Shown: positions 11,368-23,942 of the stretch, piece after piece
Numbering within the stretch: the stretch's first letter is position 1
How the letters are laid out: every line of letters begins with the position of its first letter
Source of the DNA: Asterias rubens
Lineage: Eukaryota; Echinodermata; Asteroidea; Forcipulatida; Asteriidae
Assembly (NCBI RefSeq): GCF_902459465.1
Contig: NC_047081.1
Coordinates: 7,593,883 to 7,657,882 of the forward strand
Direction: 5' to 3'
Length of the DNA stretch: 64,000 nt
Made by a program: the position numbers and the translations under genes
The notes under the pieces: generated by a model
Told to the model about the DNA's origin: nothing
Database searches by the model: none
The model's input: the letters and a program-made list of their open reading frames with translations, nothing else

Positions 11368-11538
11368 GGCCCAATTTCACGGCTCTGCTTATCGTAAGCA
11401 AATAATCTGCGCTTGCGGAAGCAGGGAATTCTGTGCCTTTGTCAAGCGTATCTCACGGGCTAGGGCGGGGAATGCGAGCGGAGAATGGTGATCGACAAGT
11501 GCAGAGTTCGGCGGTAAGCAGATCCATGAACTTGGGCA
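11368..11538. mobile_element. CWG-family MITE, copy 3
   Basis: GGCCCAATTTCACGGCTCTG to AACTTGGGC. Flanks have mutated away from CWG. Confidence 0.7.
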
Positions 11539-11730
11539 CTGTCTCCGCGATCAACGGCCCCTGGGGAAGCCAAATACATTGCAAACCGGAATATGTATTT
11601 TTTGGGTGTGAGTTTTATGCAATTTCTGTCATTTGTTTGGCCCGGCAACATGGATATGTAGATGCCCACTAATTTAAGAAAAAAAAACCACTTGTCACAC
11701 GAGTGTGCTTTTAGATGCTAGATGCAGCAA

Positions 11731-12100
11731 AGGCAGTGGACACTATTGGCAATTTATTTAAAATAATTATTAGCATAAAAACCTTACTGTAATGGGGAGA
11801 GGTTGATAGTATAAAACATTGTGAGAAACATTGTGAAGTAACGTAGGTTTCGAGAAAGAAGTAATTTCCCACGAATTTGATTTCGAGACCTCTGAATCAA
11901 GCATCTGAACGCACACAACTTCGTGTGACAAGGATGTTTTTTATTCACTATTATCTCGCAACCTCGACGACCAAATGGGCTCGTCGACGACCAATTGAGC
12001 TCATTCTTTCACAGGTTTGATATAGTTTATGCAAATTATGTTGAGATACACCAAGTGAGAAGACTGGTCTTTAAAAAAATACCAATAGTGTCCAGTGTCT
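11731..12100 (+). mobile_element. T1 MITE sharing a TTAA with its neighbour
   Basis: The right end reaches TTAA at 12101-12104. A second, opposite T1 starts on the other side of the same four bases. The internal GACGACCAA-TG-GCTC stretch is duplicated. Confidence 0.8.
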
Positions 12101-12104
12101 TTAA

Positions 12105-12482
12105 AGGGAAGGAAGGTACGCGTTTGGTAAATGTCGAAGACCAGTCTTACCACTTGGTGTATCCCATCATAACCATAAAATAACAAGCCTGTGAACATTT
12201 TGGCTAAATTGGTCATCGAAGTTACGAGAAAAACGATGAAAGAAAAATCATCCTTGTTATACGAATTTGTGTGCTTTCAGATAAGAATAAAAATTACCTC
12301 TAGCTAGAAGTCTGTATTATTTTAGTGAGAAATTGCCTCTTTCAAAAAAAAAACTACGTTACTTCAGAGGGAGCCGTTTCTCACAATGTTTTATACTATC
12401 AACAGCTCTCCAATGCTCGTTACCAAGTCAGTTTTTAAGTTAATATTTGTTAGGAGTAATTACCAAACGTGTACCTTCCCTT
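12105..12482 (-). mobile_element. T1 MITE, inverted, abutting the previous copy
   Basis: Diverged termini (AGGGAAGGAAGGTACGCG) but a clear GAGGGAGCCGTTTCTCACAA block. TTAA at 12101 and 12483. Confidence 0.8.
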
Positions 12483-12743
12483 TTAACCAACGTATGAGAG
12501 AGATTGGATGTTACCAGCTTAGTGTTTTTATACCCTTTTGTGATTTTCCCGAGTTCCCTTGACGGGAAGAGCAGCTTTAAACGAAATACTGTTTTATTTT
12601 TTGCTGACAAAGAGAGCATTTCGCTTTTTTTGCCTTTTCTTAACGGTAACCACCTCTTTTAAAAACGGGGTTCTTACCCTTACCACGGTGCACCCCTCCC
12701 CCCCCCCCCCGCGGACTGCACAATACAAAATGTTGCATGTTAA

Positions 12744-13128
12744 AGGAACACGTTGCCTTGGATCGGTCGAGTTGGTCTATAAAAAGCGTTTGAAACCGTT
12801 TGTTATGAAATGCATATGGTTAGAAAGATGTTTTAAAAGTAGAATACAATGATCCACACAAATATCACTCGAAATTGCACGGTTTTCCTTTTACGTCGCG
12901 ATCAACTATCACGGTCGGCCATTTATGGGAGTCAAAATTTTGACTCCAATAATGGCCGACCGTGTTAGTCGACAGGGTAAAAAGAAAACCACGCAATTTC
13001 GAGGCATATTTGTGTAGATAATTGTATTCTACTTTTACAATTTCTTTCTAACCATAAACATTTTACAACAAACGGTTACAGAACGATTTTCAAAGACCAA
13101 CTCGACCGATCCAAGGCAACGTGTTCCT
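12744..13128. mobile_element. TTAA-flanked palindromic MITE, family T2, copy 1
   Basis: TTAA at 12740 and 13129. The arms pair over almost the whole length (AGGAACACGTTGCCTTGGAT / complement). The centre is TTTTGACTCCAATAATGGCC opposite its complement. It ends 275 bp before gene A. Confidence 0.85.
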
Positions 13129-13403
13129 TTAATGATGCATACAAATAATCAAAAACAACGGCCATGAAAATCCACATACTATGTGGAGCAAATAAACATC
13201 GCGCAGGCTTTTTGTTAAGGTTTTTGCAACGCACTTTCCATGGGAGCTGCACCCGCAACAAGTCGTATCTAATGCATGAGTGCAGACGCTGTGAGTGTCT
13301 ATATGATTAAATGTAGTGCTTGGTTGTGTACAAACCTCACCATTACACACTCGTAGTACGATAGCATTAAACGCGGCAAGTCACCACTAAACCTCAAACA
13401 AAA

Positions 13404-16400
13404 ATGGCGAAAAACAAGCTGTATTACATTTGGAATTTCATTGAGAAACCCGGCAAGCCGAAAAGTCCCTTTAATTCCTTTCTGGAGATGTGGACGGAAA
13501 CCACAAACTACGTGAAGAAGAATCCACAGTTTTTGTCGACTCAGCTTCACCGAAACCTCAATCCAACTGGTGGTAAGTCTGACGACTCGATTACGAGTGT
13601 AGGCTGGGTTGGGTGTAATGGCGGAGGGGTATAGTTTAGACATAATAAGTTTAGAGAACTGAAATGAAGTTGTGGTGATTAAAGTGATCGAAGTGTGGGT
13701 TCGAATCCCGGTCATGACACTCGTGTGTCCTTGAGCAAGATACTTTACTATAATTAGTTGATGTTCTTCACCCATGGGTATAAATGGGTGCCTGCGAGGG
13801 TGTGAGATGTGAAAAAGCCTTTGGGCTGCTACAGATACCCACAACAGGTTGTGTATTCTCCCTAGGGAGCTTTAAGGATTGCAAGAATGTTAATATTGGT
13901 CCAATGACCACCAGCCGTCGATTTCACAAAAAGTTAGGACACATCTTATCTCTTAGGACGAATAACTCGTCCTAACTTAGGACGAGTAACTCGTCCTAAC
14001 TTAGGATTAATATTAAGGTATGCATGCTACAGTGCAGGGTTGGGACTCGTCCTAAGTCATAATCCTAAGTTAGGAAGAGTTTTGCGAAACCGACGGCAGG
14101 GCACCATTGCAAAGCGCATTGATACGGTTATTGTAAAATGCGCTATATGTACGAATTTGCTATAACTTATTCGCATCTTACGCAAACAGCACACTAAACA
14201 ACGAAGAAGTTTTAGTATGGACCTTGTCATACAAGGTATTTGTTAGGCAGCGTGTAAGTTGCAGGGCAACTTCAGTGCATGACACAGGACCAATTTGGTA
14301 GCACATGATCATTTTTTCAAACTGCCTTCACGACCCCCAAGAAAAAGGAAGACTCCGCCCCTACATTCAAATGTGATTGCCTTTTCTTCTTGAAGGTTAC
14401 CTTGGGAACTGGTTGCCTGTTAATTGCCCGATCGTCTTAAAAAAAAGAATAAACACACACAACATATCATATAGGGACTCAAAACTCAATTTACTAGAGT
14501 ATGGGAATTGACCACAACCTGTAAAAACATTTTAAGGCGGGGGGGGGGGGGTAGGCGCGGGGGGTCACAAGGGTGTGCGTCATTTTTGTATAGGGTGTGA
14601 AATCTGGAGGTGTTTTTTTCAAGTTGGTGGAAGAATTTGTGAAGAAAAATATTCTTGCTTTAAAATCCCGTTGTAATAGTAATGTTCGGATAATAAATGA
14701 TTTCAAACTAGTGTGACATCTTTTAACTGTTCTTCATATTCCATTTTACAGGAGCATTCCCTTGCGTGAACCACGCTGCCTTTGACGGGACAGACTTTGA
14801 AGGGTTCGGCAAGCCGACTCCAAAATGGTTTGAAGTCCTCAAAGCCACGACAGGGGACACTGTTGCTCACCCAGGTACGTGTGAACTTCCAGATAATAGC
14901 ATCTAGGTTCCGTAGGTCAGCGTAAAAGTAACAACTCCCTACGTCTTATGTTCAACTGCACAATATTACAAGCTGAAACATTTTGCGAAACACTGGCTGT
15001 AAAAATAACTGAGTAAAAAAACAATTATCCACTCATTACAGTACAATAAACAAATTGTCAAGCATTAATGTTGAGCAAGTCATACTTGAAACTTTGCATG
15101 AAGATATAATCCAGTGATGCTATCTCTTTAAGTGATATGGTGGTTCTGAGAAGATCCATTGCTTTATAACCAACTCGACAAATTTGACTAAAGACCATTG
15201 CATCAATTTTTTTTTTCCTCGTCGTGTCCTTGTCTGTCTCAGGGAAATATACAAAAGCATTATGCTTAAAAAATGTCCCTGCATGTTGACTAATGTAAAT
15301 TGTTGTAGTTATTATCTTCAAATTCTATGCATTGCATCTGTCCTTCGTTATTACGTTCATCGATATTTGTTTTCTAGTGTATGCTTAAATTGCTATTGTT
15401 GACATGAAAATAAATGTTCATTGAATTGGATTGAACATTGAAACAAACTAATTGTCAACCATCAATGTTGGGCAAGTCATACCTGAAACTTTGCAAGTTT
15501 AAGGTACAATCATGTGATGCACGCTCTTTGTGGTGGATTTGAGAAGAGTCGGTGCTGTAATAACCCGACCTTTCGTCTAAAGACCATCAAAGCATACTGA
15601 TCGAAAGGTCGGGTGTAGTAACAACCCTCCACTTGTCATTGCAATATAAAAAAATATATATATATAAAGTGTTACCGGAAAATTTGAAACTTAAATGTTC
15701 TTATGTTAATGTTTGTGCTTATACTTTCCTGAGCTCTGTGAAAATAAAAATCATAGGAATATTACTCAGGTGGGATTCAAACCCACGCAGTTTCTTACCA
15801 ACTGGACCACCGAGATTGCCCGGCAGCTATAGTAAATACAGAGGCAGTAAGACTGCTATACTTTCAGAAGCAGGTATACGCAAAGATGAAACGTTCTTTT
15901 GCTTTGTTTTTCCTTTGATGATTTGTAAAAACTTACAGGCGGTTATCTTGAGTTTGGGACCACCACTGGGAAACCTCTTGGCCCATGGTTACCCAAGGAT
16001 GATAAGACCACGTTCATCGTGACTGCATTTAAGGTAAGATTAAACGAAAACGAAGTAGTCAGTTGGGTGTTTCGTTTTATTGAGAAGTAGATTATGCTCA
16101 AACAAAGACATCTTAATTCGCCTAGCTCTTTCTCCCTTTTTGTTGTGCCAAAAATCCGCTATTCAACGTTTGCAGAGAGAACTTTCTCTGTAAATGGCCC
16201 CAAAATGTGAAATAAGCTTCCTGTTCAAATCAGAAATGCCAGCTCACTTACCTCGTTCAAGAAATTAAAGCTGATTTGTTTCAGCCGGCTTACAAATAAA
16301 TCACCTGCACTAGTGGAAGTGTCGTGGCCGAGTGGAAGAGCACCGAATTCAAACTCTGGTGTTTCTGATGATCAGCAGAGTGTGGGTACGAATCCCCAGC

Positions 16401-17108
16401 CGTGACACTTAATGTGTCCTTAAGCAAGACACTTAAACATTGCTTCTTCCTTCGGATGGGACGTAAAGCCGATGGTCCAATGTGTTGTGTAACGCATGTA
16501 AAAGAACCCAGTGCACTTTTCGAAAAAAGAATGGGTTCGCCCCGGTGTTCCTGGCTGTGGCTGCTGTATGCGCCGTAGCACCTTGTAAACCCTTATAAGG
16601 TGCTGAATAAATGGGTCTCAAAATTCATCACTGCATCTTTCTGAAAGTTTGTATATAGACGATGTGACCTGTGACATCACATGTTTACAAAAGAGACACA
16701 GAGCAAGGACTTCCTGCAGGCATGCTTTGTATACAACTCAATGGAAGAAAACATAAAATCTTATATTTTATGGAGATTGCACTGTCTAATTCTTATCAAC
16801 TTTTGATGTGGTGAAAGGGGGCACATCTCAAAACTTGACCAGCTTTTACTTCACAACTCTTGGTTTTATGTGAAAATTATGACACAAAAATATGTCAACA
16901 TTCCCATAGGACCGGTGTAAGCAGCTTGCCTGCCAGAATACTCAAAGAATGTACAAGGTCACACTTATTGTAAACAAGGTTCACATGGTCTAAACTCAGC
17001 GCCTTGAGTACCTTGTTTGTTAGATACGCACGGTGCGCTATAATATAAGACTTCGATATCAGTGCATCCGCGCCTTTTAGAGCAAACCTTTGACTTTGCG
17101 CTCTATAA

Positions 17109-17140
<32 letters not shown>

Positions 17141-17753
17141 ATTGATTGGTTGATTAATTGATTGATTGATTGATCTGTCCTTTCTAAAACCATCAGAGTA
17201 ATTTATCTTTTTCTCTGTCACTCTCTCTCTCTCTCTTTGTAATTGTATTAACTCCGTGAGAGACAAACGTGTCTGTCAAATGGTCGTTAGAGCTCGCCAT
17301 TTTGTTCTGCATATTGTTTACGGTATCAATAATGAGAAAACGTCTTATCCAACACCATCCCAAAACCAACATCATTTAGTATCACTCTTTATATAGGCAG
17401 GTGACGAGAAGGACGCCAAAGCACAGGAAGCATTCGAGAAAGATTGGAAGGAATCTTCAGGAACCAACTTCATCCTCAAGAATGCTCCCAAGGAGCTCGG
17501 CATCTCTTACTGCGGCCTGTATAAGAAGTTTACTGAGCGTCCCGGGATACTCTACGTCCTCAGAGCTGAGCTGACCGGGGCTGGTGAGGACTCTGAGCCG
17601 GCCAAGACCTTCCTGGCACAACTCAAGGAGTTCAAGTATCCGGACTATTTCCAGAAGGTGGACACCGATCTCTTCAAGCCGGACCAAGAAAATATTCATT
17701 TTTCCGAGGGTGGGGTGAGGGAGCTTCCGGCAGGCTTCGTGTGGAAGCCATAA
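13404..17753 (+). CDS. Gene A: two-domain ABM-like (alpha-beta barrel) protein, array member 1
   Basis: Four coding exons: 13404-13572, 14752-14874, 15939-16033 and 17397-17753. All introns are GT/AG, with phases 1, 1 and 0, and the product is 247 aa. I do not recognise a named gene. Residues 1-97 read like an antibiotic-biosynthesis-monooxygenase (ABM) ferredoxin-like domain: a hydrophobic strand LYYIWNF, an amphipathic helix, then FLSTQLHRNLNP followed by VNHAAFDG. Residues 120-210 look like a second, diverged copy (FIVTAFK, a helix EAFEKDWKESSG, then LYVLRAELTG). There is no signal peptide or membrane segment, so a cytosolic protein is likely. The ATG has a good context (aaaaATGG), and the same MAKN start occurs in gene B. 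The last exon ends WKP-stop. Intron 3 holds a SINE. Gene structure is well supported by four parallel paralogues; the domain call is an inference, and catalytic activity is unknown. Confidence 0.85.
13682..13890 (+). mobile_element. tRNA-derived SINE, diverged, in gene A intron 1
   Basis: A B-box-like GTGGGTTCGAATCCCGG is followed by CATGACAC and GTGTCCTTGAGCAAGA, the body sequence of the 16319 family. Confidence 0.65.
13910..14095. mobile_element. Inverted-repeat element (TTAGGAC family), copy 1
   Basis: Ends CCGTCGATTTCACAAAA and TTTTGCGAAACCGACGG with internal repeats of ACTCGTCCTAACTTAGGA. Related copies lie at 23496 and 53493. Confidence 0.7.
15045..15525. repeat. Direct duplication in gene A intron 2
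   Basis: About 80 bp at 15045-15124 (AAATTGTCAAGCATTAATGT) recur diverged at 15440-15525. Each is followed by a fragment of the GACGTTTCGATCAG hairpin family (15530-15625 still folds on CCCGACCTTTCG). Confidence 0.6.
15768..15832 (-). mobile_element. tRNA-like SINE head in gene A intron 2
   Basis: GGTGGGATTCAAACCCACG is the complement of a tRNA T-arm. The same head lies at 54870-54950. Confidence 0.5.
16319..16610 (+). mobile_element. tRNA-derived SINE (Leu/Ser-type head) in gene A intron 3
   Basis: GTCGTGGCCGAGTGGAAGAG (A box) and GGGTACGAATCC (B box) are followed by a conserved body, CTTAAGCAAGACACTTAAAC and GGATGGGACGTAAAGCCGAT, ending GTGCTGAATAAATG. Copies recur at 34445, 50655, 52445 and 56000. 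Confidence 0.8.
17106..17174. repeat. (TTGA)n microsatellite
   Basis: ATTG units with a few GGTTG variants. A short (TC)n follows at 17218-17238. Both are in gene A intron 3. Confidence 0.9.
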
Positions 17754-17865
17754 GCTCTGATAGAAACGCAGCAAACAAACCTGACCCGGTTTCAAAGAGC
17801 TGGTAATAGCAGAGAATATTGCTTGTAAAATTTCTGCTCACCAGAAATGAGCAGGTTTCCATTCA

Positions 17866-18076
17866 CACGAAGTTGTGTGCTTTCAGATGCTTGAGTTCGG
17901 GACCTTAAAATCTAATTCTGAGGTCTCGAAGTCAAATTCAAATAATTATATTCAAGTAGAAAATTACTTATTTCTCGAAAATGACATTACTTCAGAGGGA
18001 GCCGTTTTTTCCAAATGTTTTATACTATCAACAACTCTCGGGTTTTATGCTCACAAGTTTAGTGTTTGTGTATAAT
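17866..18076 (-). mobile_element. T1 MITE, truncated, just after gene A
   Basis: Runs from CACACGAAGTTGTGTGC through CTTCAGAGGGAGCCG. It starts 113 bp after the gene A stop and may be part of its 3' UTR. Confidence 0.7.
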
Positions 18077-18142
18077 GAAGAGAAGCAGCGCAGTTTAAAC
18101 CAGAAGCTTTTAACTTATTGCCAAGAGATAATCAAACCTTTA

Positions 18143-18470
18143 AAGACACCGGACGCTATTGGTAATTGTCAAAGACCAGTCTTCACAGCTGGTGTATCTC
18201 AACATATGTAAAATATAACAAACTTGTGAAATTTTGTGCTCAATTGGTCGTCAAAGTTGCAAGAAAACAATAAAAGAAAAAATACCCTGGTCATCCGAAG
18301 TTGTGTGCTTTCAGATGCTTGATTTCGAGACCTTCCGAAAACTATGTCACTTCACAGGGAGCCGTTTCTCACAATGGTTTAAACTTATCAACCCCTCCTC
18401 ATTATTCATTACCAAGTGAGGTTTTATGCTAATAAATATTTTGAGTAATAACCAATAGTGTCCACTGCCT
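18143..18470 (-). mobile_element. T1 MITE, inverted
   Basis: TTAA at 18139 and 18471. The central GAGACCTCA hairpin is deleted. Confidence 0.8.
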
Positions 18471-18678
18471 TTAAACCAGAAGCTTTCAACTCATTGCCAA
18501 GAGATAAACAAACCTTTAAGTTTAAGACAACTATTTTTAACCTGTCGTTATAGGTAAATATATTTTCTATGATGTTGATATAAGATGCATTGAGTTATTA
18601 GAATAAAAAGTTGTTATGTAAAGACAATAAAAACAGTTTACGGTAACTGTAGATTTTAGGGTCTTTCGGATAGTCGTA

Positions 18679-18884
18679 AAGCCATTGGACACTTTCGGAA
18701 CAGAAGAAAAAGTTCACAGATTTACTTATGTCATGACACGGCGAAACGTGCGGAAACAAGGGTGGGTTTTACCTTTATTTTTTCCCGACTCCGATGACCG
18801 ATTGAGCCTAAATTTTCACTGGTTTGTGATGCACGAAGTGTGGGCCTTTGAATAATACTGTTTCCCGAAAGTGTCCAATGGCTT
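18679..18884. mobile_element. Short MITE with T1-like ends
   Basis: Ends AAAGCCATTGGACACTTTCGG and its complement, 206 bp. The right TTAA (18884) is shared with the next element. Confidence 0.75.
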
Positions 18885-18887
18885 TAA

Positions 18888-19263
18888 ATGAACACATTGC
18901 CTTGGATAGGGAGAGTTGGTCTTTATAAAAAGTGTTTGAAACCGTTTGTTGTTAAATGTATAATGGTTGGAAAGATGTTTTAAAAGTAGAATACAATGAT
19001 CCGCACAAATGCCTTAAAATTGCGTGGTTTTCCTCTTTAGTTGTGAACCACAGTCGGCCATTTTGTTGACTCGAAATTTTGACTCAAAAAATGGCCGACC
19101 TTATTGGTTCGCGACGTAAAACGAAAACCGTGCAATTTCGAGGGATATTTATGTGGATCATTATATTCTATTTCAAACATCTTTCCGATCATTTTGATTT
19201 CTTAACAAACGGTTTCAAATTTTTTCATGGACCAGCTCGACCGATCCAAGGCAACGTGCTCCT
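18888..19263. mobile_element. T2 palindromic MITE, copy 2
   Basis: TTAA at 18884 and 19264. The arms pair through CCTTGGATAGGG-like ends and a central TTTTGACTC inverted block. Confidence 0.8.
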
Positions 19264-19267
19264 TTAA

Positions 19268-20375
19268 TATTTTCTTTTTTTGCACAGGCAAGCTGTGGTC
19301 TGTATTGTTGCACTAATACCAGATTTGTATGATGGTGTAATTCACACAATGCATTCGCTAGGTGCTGTCAAAGAGTGTCTTATAATAAATCTGCAATTGA
19401 ATTGCACTGGCAAAGAAACCAATTTTAGAGTGTCTAAGGTATTTGTTGACTGAATTGAATTTAGAAATTAATGTTAACTTTATGTGTTTAAAAAAAAGAG
19501 TCACTGTTAAGAATTATCTTTCTGATTCGGAGTGGAAAATTCTACAAAATAACGGGCCGTGCATCTGTCATTACATTACATGAAACCACATACTTTCAAG
19601 GGATGCTAACGTGATTATTATATTCTGCTTTTAAAATCGTATTTCCCTAAACATTCATACACCGGGGGCTTGTTAGCCCTAAAACGCCCAAACCAGGAGG
19701 CTTTGTATCACTTTAAAGCGCAGGTATTCCGCCGGAAAGTAGAACCTTGACATTGGTCCTTGACATCCCGTGACTTACCCATATATTGAGCACAAAGGAC
19801 CGTGTATAAAGTAAATAGCTGCAATGACTGGACGTTTTTGAAGTTATTAGCATGATAATGAATATTGAACTTTCCTGACCCAAAGCACTTTGCTAAAAAG
19901 GTTTTGTTTACATTTTGTAGTTTAAGTGTTTAGGCCATGCCATGAATCCCACTGTGAATGAAGATGTACGTAATATAGTTTACCTGTAGAAGTTTCCGCC
20001 TGATTGTCTCAAGAGTTTGAGAGAAAAGTGAAAATCACAGAACGATGTTGTCAGGAGAGTCGCGTATAATACCAGCAATGGTAAATACGTTGTAACTGCT
20101 ATAAAACAATTTGTCTCCCGAAATTAGTTTAGTATGTAGGCCTAATAACGTTGGTATAATGGCGCGACATAATTTATTTTCGTCACATTTGTTACTTATT
20201 ATTTATCAAAAACTACAGCAAGTATAATTTGAGGGACTTAAAGCTTTCTACCATAATTGTCTTCAAAACGTAACAAAAAGTACCCACATCCTCCCCTTAA
20301 AAAGGGGGTTTGGGGAACAGGGAACTATTGGTACGGCATAAAACACAAACGTCGCAGATTTACATTCCACACCAG
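19268..20375. other. Intergenic A-B, mostly unrecognised
   Basis: A fragment of the T3 family (AAAACTACAGCA... AAAGCTTTCTACCAT) lies at ~20160-20292. No coding signal was seen. Confidence 0.45.
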
Positions 20376-20616
20376 GGCCCAATTTCATAGCGCTGCTAAG
20401 CAAAACAAATTTGCTTAGCATGAAATTTCGTCCTTGATAAAAACAGGATTACCAACTGAATTTCTACGTGATTTTCAGGATAAGCGAACAACATCTGAAT
20501 ACCAGTAGCAATCAATATTGAACAAATGAAAATTTGGTTGGTCATCCTGTTTTAGTCAAGAAAGAAATTTCATGCTTAGCAAATTGTTGTGCTTAGCAGC
20601 TCTATGACATTGGGCA
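20376..20616. mobile_element. CWG-family MITE, second subfamily
   Basis: Ends GGCCCAATTTCATAG and CTATGACATTGGGC, with CAG on both sides. The interior TTTGCTTAGCATGAAATTTC is inverted at the other end, and the centre contains AAAACAGGATTACCAAC. Confidence 0.75.
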
Positions 20617-21227
20617 CAGATGGTATAGAACCCTATATCGAACAATTAAAATACTACTAGCTCCTCATGTACCGTGCGGTGCTCCTGTATTCCTTGCTGG
20701 TGAGGTGTTGTTTATAGTTTTGGGAAGCTACAGGTAAATTACATTACATGCATCTTCATTCATAGTAAGTGGGGACTCATGTCATGCGCTAAAAACTTAC
20801 AAACTAAGGATATCAAAACTCTGTTAAGCCAGATGGTGGTTTGCAAAGTGCCTTAGGTCATGAAAGTTTAAAATTCAGTATTGTGCAAAAACGTCCAGTC
20901 ATTGCTGCTTGTTATTATTATTATATTTATTTAGGTCATAAAAGTTCGATATATATTATTATGCTAATATTTACAAAAAGGTCAAGTCATTGCAGCCAAC
21001 ACAGACCATTGTGCCACCACAAGGCGAGGATGCAGGTACGAATATTTCGGTTATTAAGCACAACGCAGTTTCATTTCACAAGTATTGAGAGGGACGCCCG
21101 TCCTCAAAGTCGACGTATGCGCAGATTACTCAATGTGTAATATTAACCGTCGCAAAACCATCAAAAACGAAAAGCTCCCTAATAGACTGAGCAACTAGCC
21201 ACCGCAAGCAAAACTAACACAACAAAA
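20617..21227. other. Upstream region of gene B
   Basis: No element recognised. The 90 bp before the ATG are A-rich (AAACTAACACAACAAAAATG). No TATA box or TGACCT block was seen. Confidence 0.4.
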
Positions 21228-21753
21228 ATGGCAAAAAACGAGCTGTATTTCGTTTACAACTTCATCGAGAAACCTGTCGTGGTCCCTCCATTTAGATCCT
21301 ACGTAGAGTCGTGGTTCCAGACGGTGCTCTACGTGAGAAAGAACCCACAGTTTCTGTCTACCCAGCTTCACCGAAACTTGAACCCGAAGGGTAAGTCGAT
21401 CCTAATGACTCCAAAGCTGCAGTGGTTATTAATGTTCTACGTGGTCAGGGTCCCTCGCTGCAGACTTAACACAGCAGTGGTGCAAGTCAGAAAAAAGAAT
21501 AAGGAAGGGGTGTTAAAAAGTACAAGTATTTAGTGATGATAATGATACAGAATGTTTTATGCAGACAAACAAAATGTCCCCCTGCAAGGGGGGGGGGGGG
21601 CTCCAATCCCTTGTGTCAGGCTAGTAGACCCTCATACACTCGCCATTGTCCACGCTTTAATTGGATTGATGAGCATTCGCTGATAATTTTCCATTTTAGT
21701 TGGGCACGCGCGTTGGCAATTTGATGATACTTAAATAGGGCCGTAGGGATGAT

Positions 21754-21784
<31 letters not shown>

Positions 21785-23467
21785 GGGGGTGGGGGTGGGG
21801 GTGGGGTGGGGGTGGGGGACATTATGGGAACAACCAAGAGGCAGTGGGAATTTGCCATGTACCATAAAATGAGCTACCCTGGATCATGGGAATGGGCTAC
21901 CCTGGATCATGTGAATAAGCTTCCATGGATCATCGGAATGAGCTAGATCATAGACTGATTTTTACTTAGTATCTTGTTCTACCTCTAAAGAGTATTTTTC
22001 AATCTTCCATAACCGACAGGGAAATACCCCCTCGTGAACTATGCTGCCTTTGACGGGACAGACTTTGAAGGCTTTGGCAAGCCATCTGAAACCTGGGATA
22101 ACGTACGTAAAACATCCGTGGGGTCGACTACTATGCATCCAGGTAAGTCTGGAATAAACGAGCGTGAACAAAAATTATTCAGTTTTACTTCCCTCGATCT
22201 TTAAAGGCAGTGGACACTATTGGTAATAACTAAAAATAATTAGTAGCATAAAACCTTACTTGGTAAAGAGTAATGGGGAGAGGTTGATAGTAGAAAACAT
22301 TGTGAGAAACGGCTCCCTCTGAAGTGACGTAGTTTTCGAGAAAGAAGTAATTTTCCACGAATTTGATTTCGAGACCTCAGGTTTAGAATTTGAGGTCTCG
22401 AAATAAAGCATCTGAAAGCACACAACTTCGTGTGACAAGAGTGTTTTTTTTTTTTCATTATTATCTCGCAACTTCGATGACCAACTGAGGTCAAATTTTC
22501 ACAGGTTTGTTATTTTATTACATTTTTTTTGTTGAGATACACTAAGTGGGAAGACTTGTCTTTGACAATTATCAATGGTGTCAAGGGTCTTTAAAACATC
22601 ACGATGGTACCACTGGCAAACGCATAATCTCCCCGCCCCTTTAGAATTCGAACATGAAACGCTCCATACAGTCCATAAATTGTCCGTGGGTATATACCAG
22701 CTCTTATAATATTTTAATAATTTGTCAACTTACAGGCGGTTATCTTGAGTTTGGGACCACCACTGGGAAACCTCTTGGCCCATGGTTACCCAAGGATGAT
22801 AAGACCACGTTCATTGTGACTGCATTTAAGGTTGGTATTTATAAATATAACAGTTAATAAACTGTCACTTTTATCATTAACATCTTTAAACAAATTCAAG
22901 GGATTACAATATTTTTAAACTCGTGGAATTTTGTCCGCCTGTTTTTTTTTTATTATAGTTATAGCTCGTTTGTTTTTAACTGCTTTTACTTTTTATTTAA
23001 TGAGAGACAATTTAAATGTTATTGTTTTAACTGTCATCAAATCACGGTTTATATCAAAATTGAGACTAGGATGTGTATGCCTCATGATAGTTTTGTTTGC
23101 ACTTGTTTAGGCAAGTGACGAGAAGGACACCAAACTCCAGGAGGCATTCGAGAAAGATTGGAAGGAATCTTCAGGAACAAACTTCATCCTCAAGAATGCT
23201 TCCAAGGAGCTCGGCATCTCTAACTGCAGCCTGTATAAGAAGTTTACCGAGCGTCCCGGGTTGCTGTACGTCCTCAGAGCTGAGCTGACCGGGGCTGGAG
23301 TGGACTCTGAGCCGGCCAAGACCTTCCTGGCGCAACTCAAGGAGTTCAAGTATCCGGACTACTTCGAGAGTGTGGACACGGATCTCTTCATGCCGGACCC
23401 AGGAAATATTCAATTTCCTGAAAGTGGGAAGAAGGAACTTCCAGCAGGATTCACATGGAAGCCATAG
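21228..23467 (+). CDS. Gene B: two-domain ABM-like protein, array member 2
   Basis: Four coding exons: 21228-21390, 22020-22142, 22736-22830 and 23111-23467. Phases are 1, 1 and 0, as in gene A, and the product is 245 aa. It is the closest relative of A: same MAKN start, the same NPQFLSTQLHRNLNP stretch, and the same WKP-stop end. Exon 3 encodes the same 31 residues as in A, and I count one silent base difference across it. Exons 1 and 2 are much less alike (for example KPVVVPPFRSYVESW in B against KPGKPKSPFNSFLEMW in A). Intron 1 carries two long G runs, and intron 2 a complete TTAA-flanked MITE. At 2.2 kb it is the most compact gene of the array. Function is unknown; the ABM-like reading is the same inference as for A. 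Confidence 0.85.
21749..21820. repeat. (GT)n followed by long G tract, gene B intron 1
   Basis: About 20 uninterrupted G, then GGGGGT repeats. A shorter G tract lies at 21588-21600. Possible quadruplex-forming DNA. Confidence 0.9.
22205..22590 (+). mobile_element. T1 MITE in gene B intron 2 (complete)
   Basis: TTAA at 22201 and 22591. All blocks are present, including the GAGACCTCAGGTTTAGAATT hairpin. Confidence 0.85.
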
Positions 23468-23495
23468 ACATAGCTTGGCAAGGAAACGCAGCAGC

Positions 23496-23655
23496 GGTCG
23501 ATTTCACTAAAAATTTTATAGGATTAATCTTAGGACTTAGGACGAGTAAAGTTCCGTATCCAAATACGTAGGACGCATTGAACCCATCCTAAGTTAGGAC
23601 GGGTTTCTCGTCCACACTCGAGATAGGATTAATTATAGCGTTTCTCGGAAATGGC
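23496..23655. mobile_element. TTAGGAC-family inverted-repeat element, copy 2
   Basis: Begins GGTCGATTTCACTAAAA just after the gene B stop. Inner repeats include ATCCTAAGTTAGGACGGG. The right end, GCGTTTCTCGGAAATGG, is degraded. Confidence 0.6.
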
Positions 23656-23942
23656 TGTATGAATCATAAGGTAGCTACTCTAGTACAAATACCTCAGAAA
23701 GATTTGTCTTTTTAAATGTTTGCCTATGGAAGAATTAGATTGATTCGTTAAATCTTGAACAATCACATTTTGGAAGAGAAAATTGTATGACAATTTCTAG
23801 CTGTAAATTTAGAAATGAATAACCAAAGGTGAAAAGAATGAAAAAAATTGTTCCTGATCGTCAACCTTTTAAAAATGCGTAGCAGTAGTTTTAAATAGAA
23901 TTAAAGTAGACGTTGTTTTTCAAAATGTACTGGATATAGGCC

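Noticed and set aside
13299-13844. 181-codon open frame on the - strand
   Set aside because: Antisense to gene A exon 1 and a SINE; no conserved content.
16895-17266. SINQ-repeat protein on the - strand
   Set aside because: It is produced by a (TTGA)n microsatellite in gene A intron 3.
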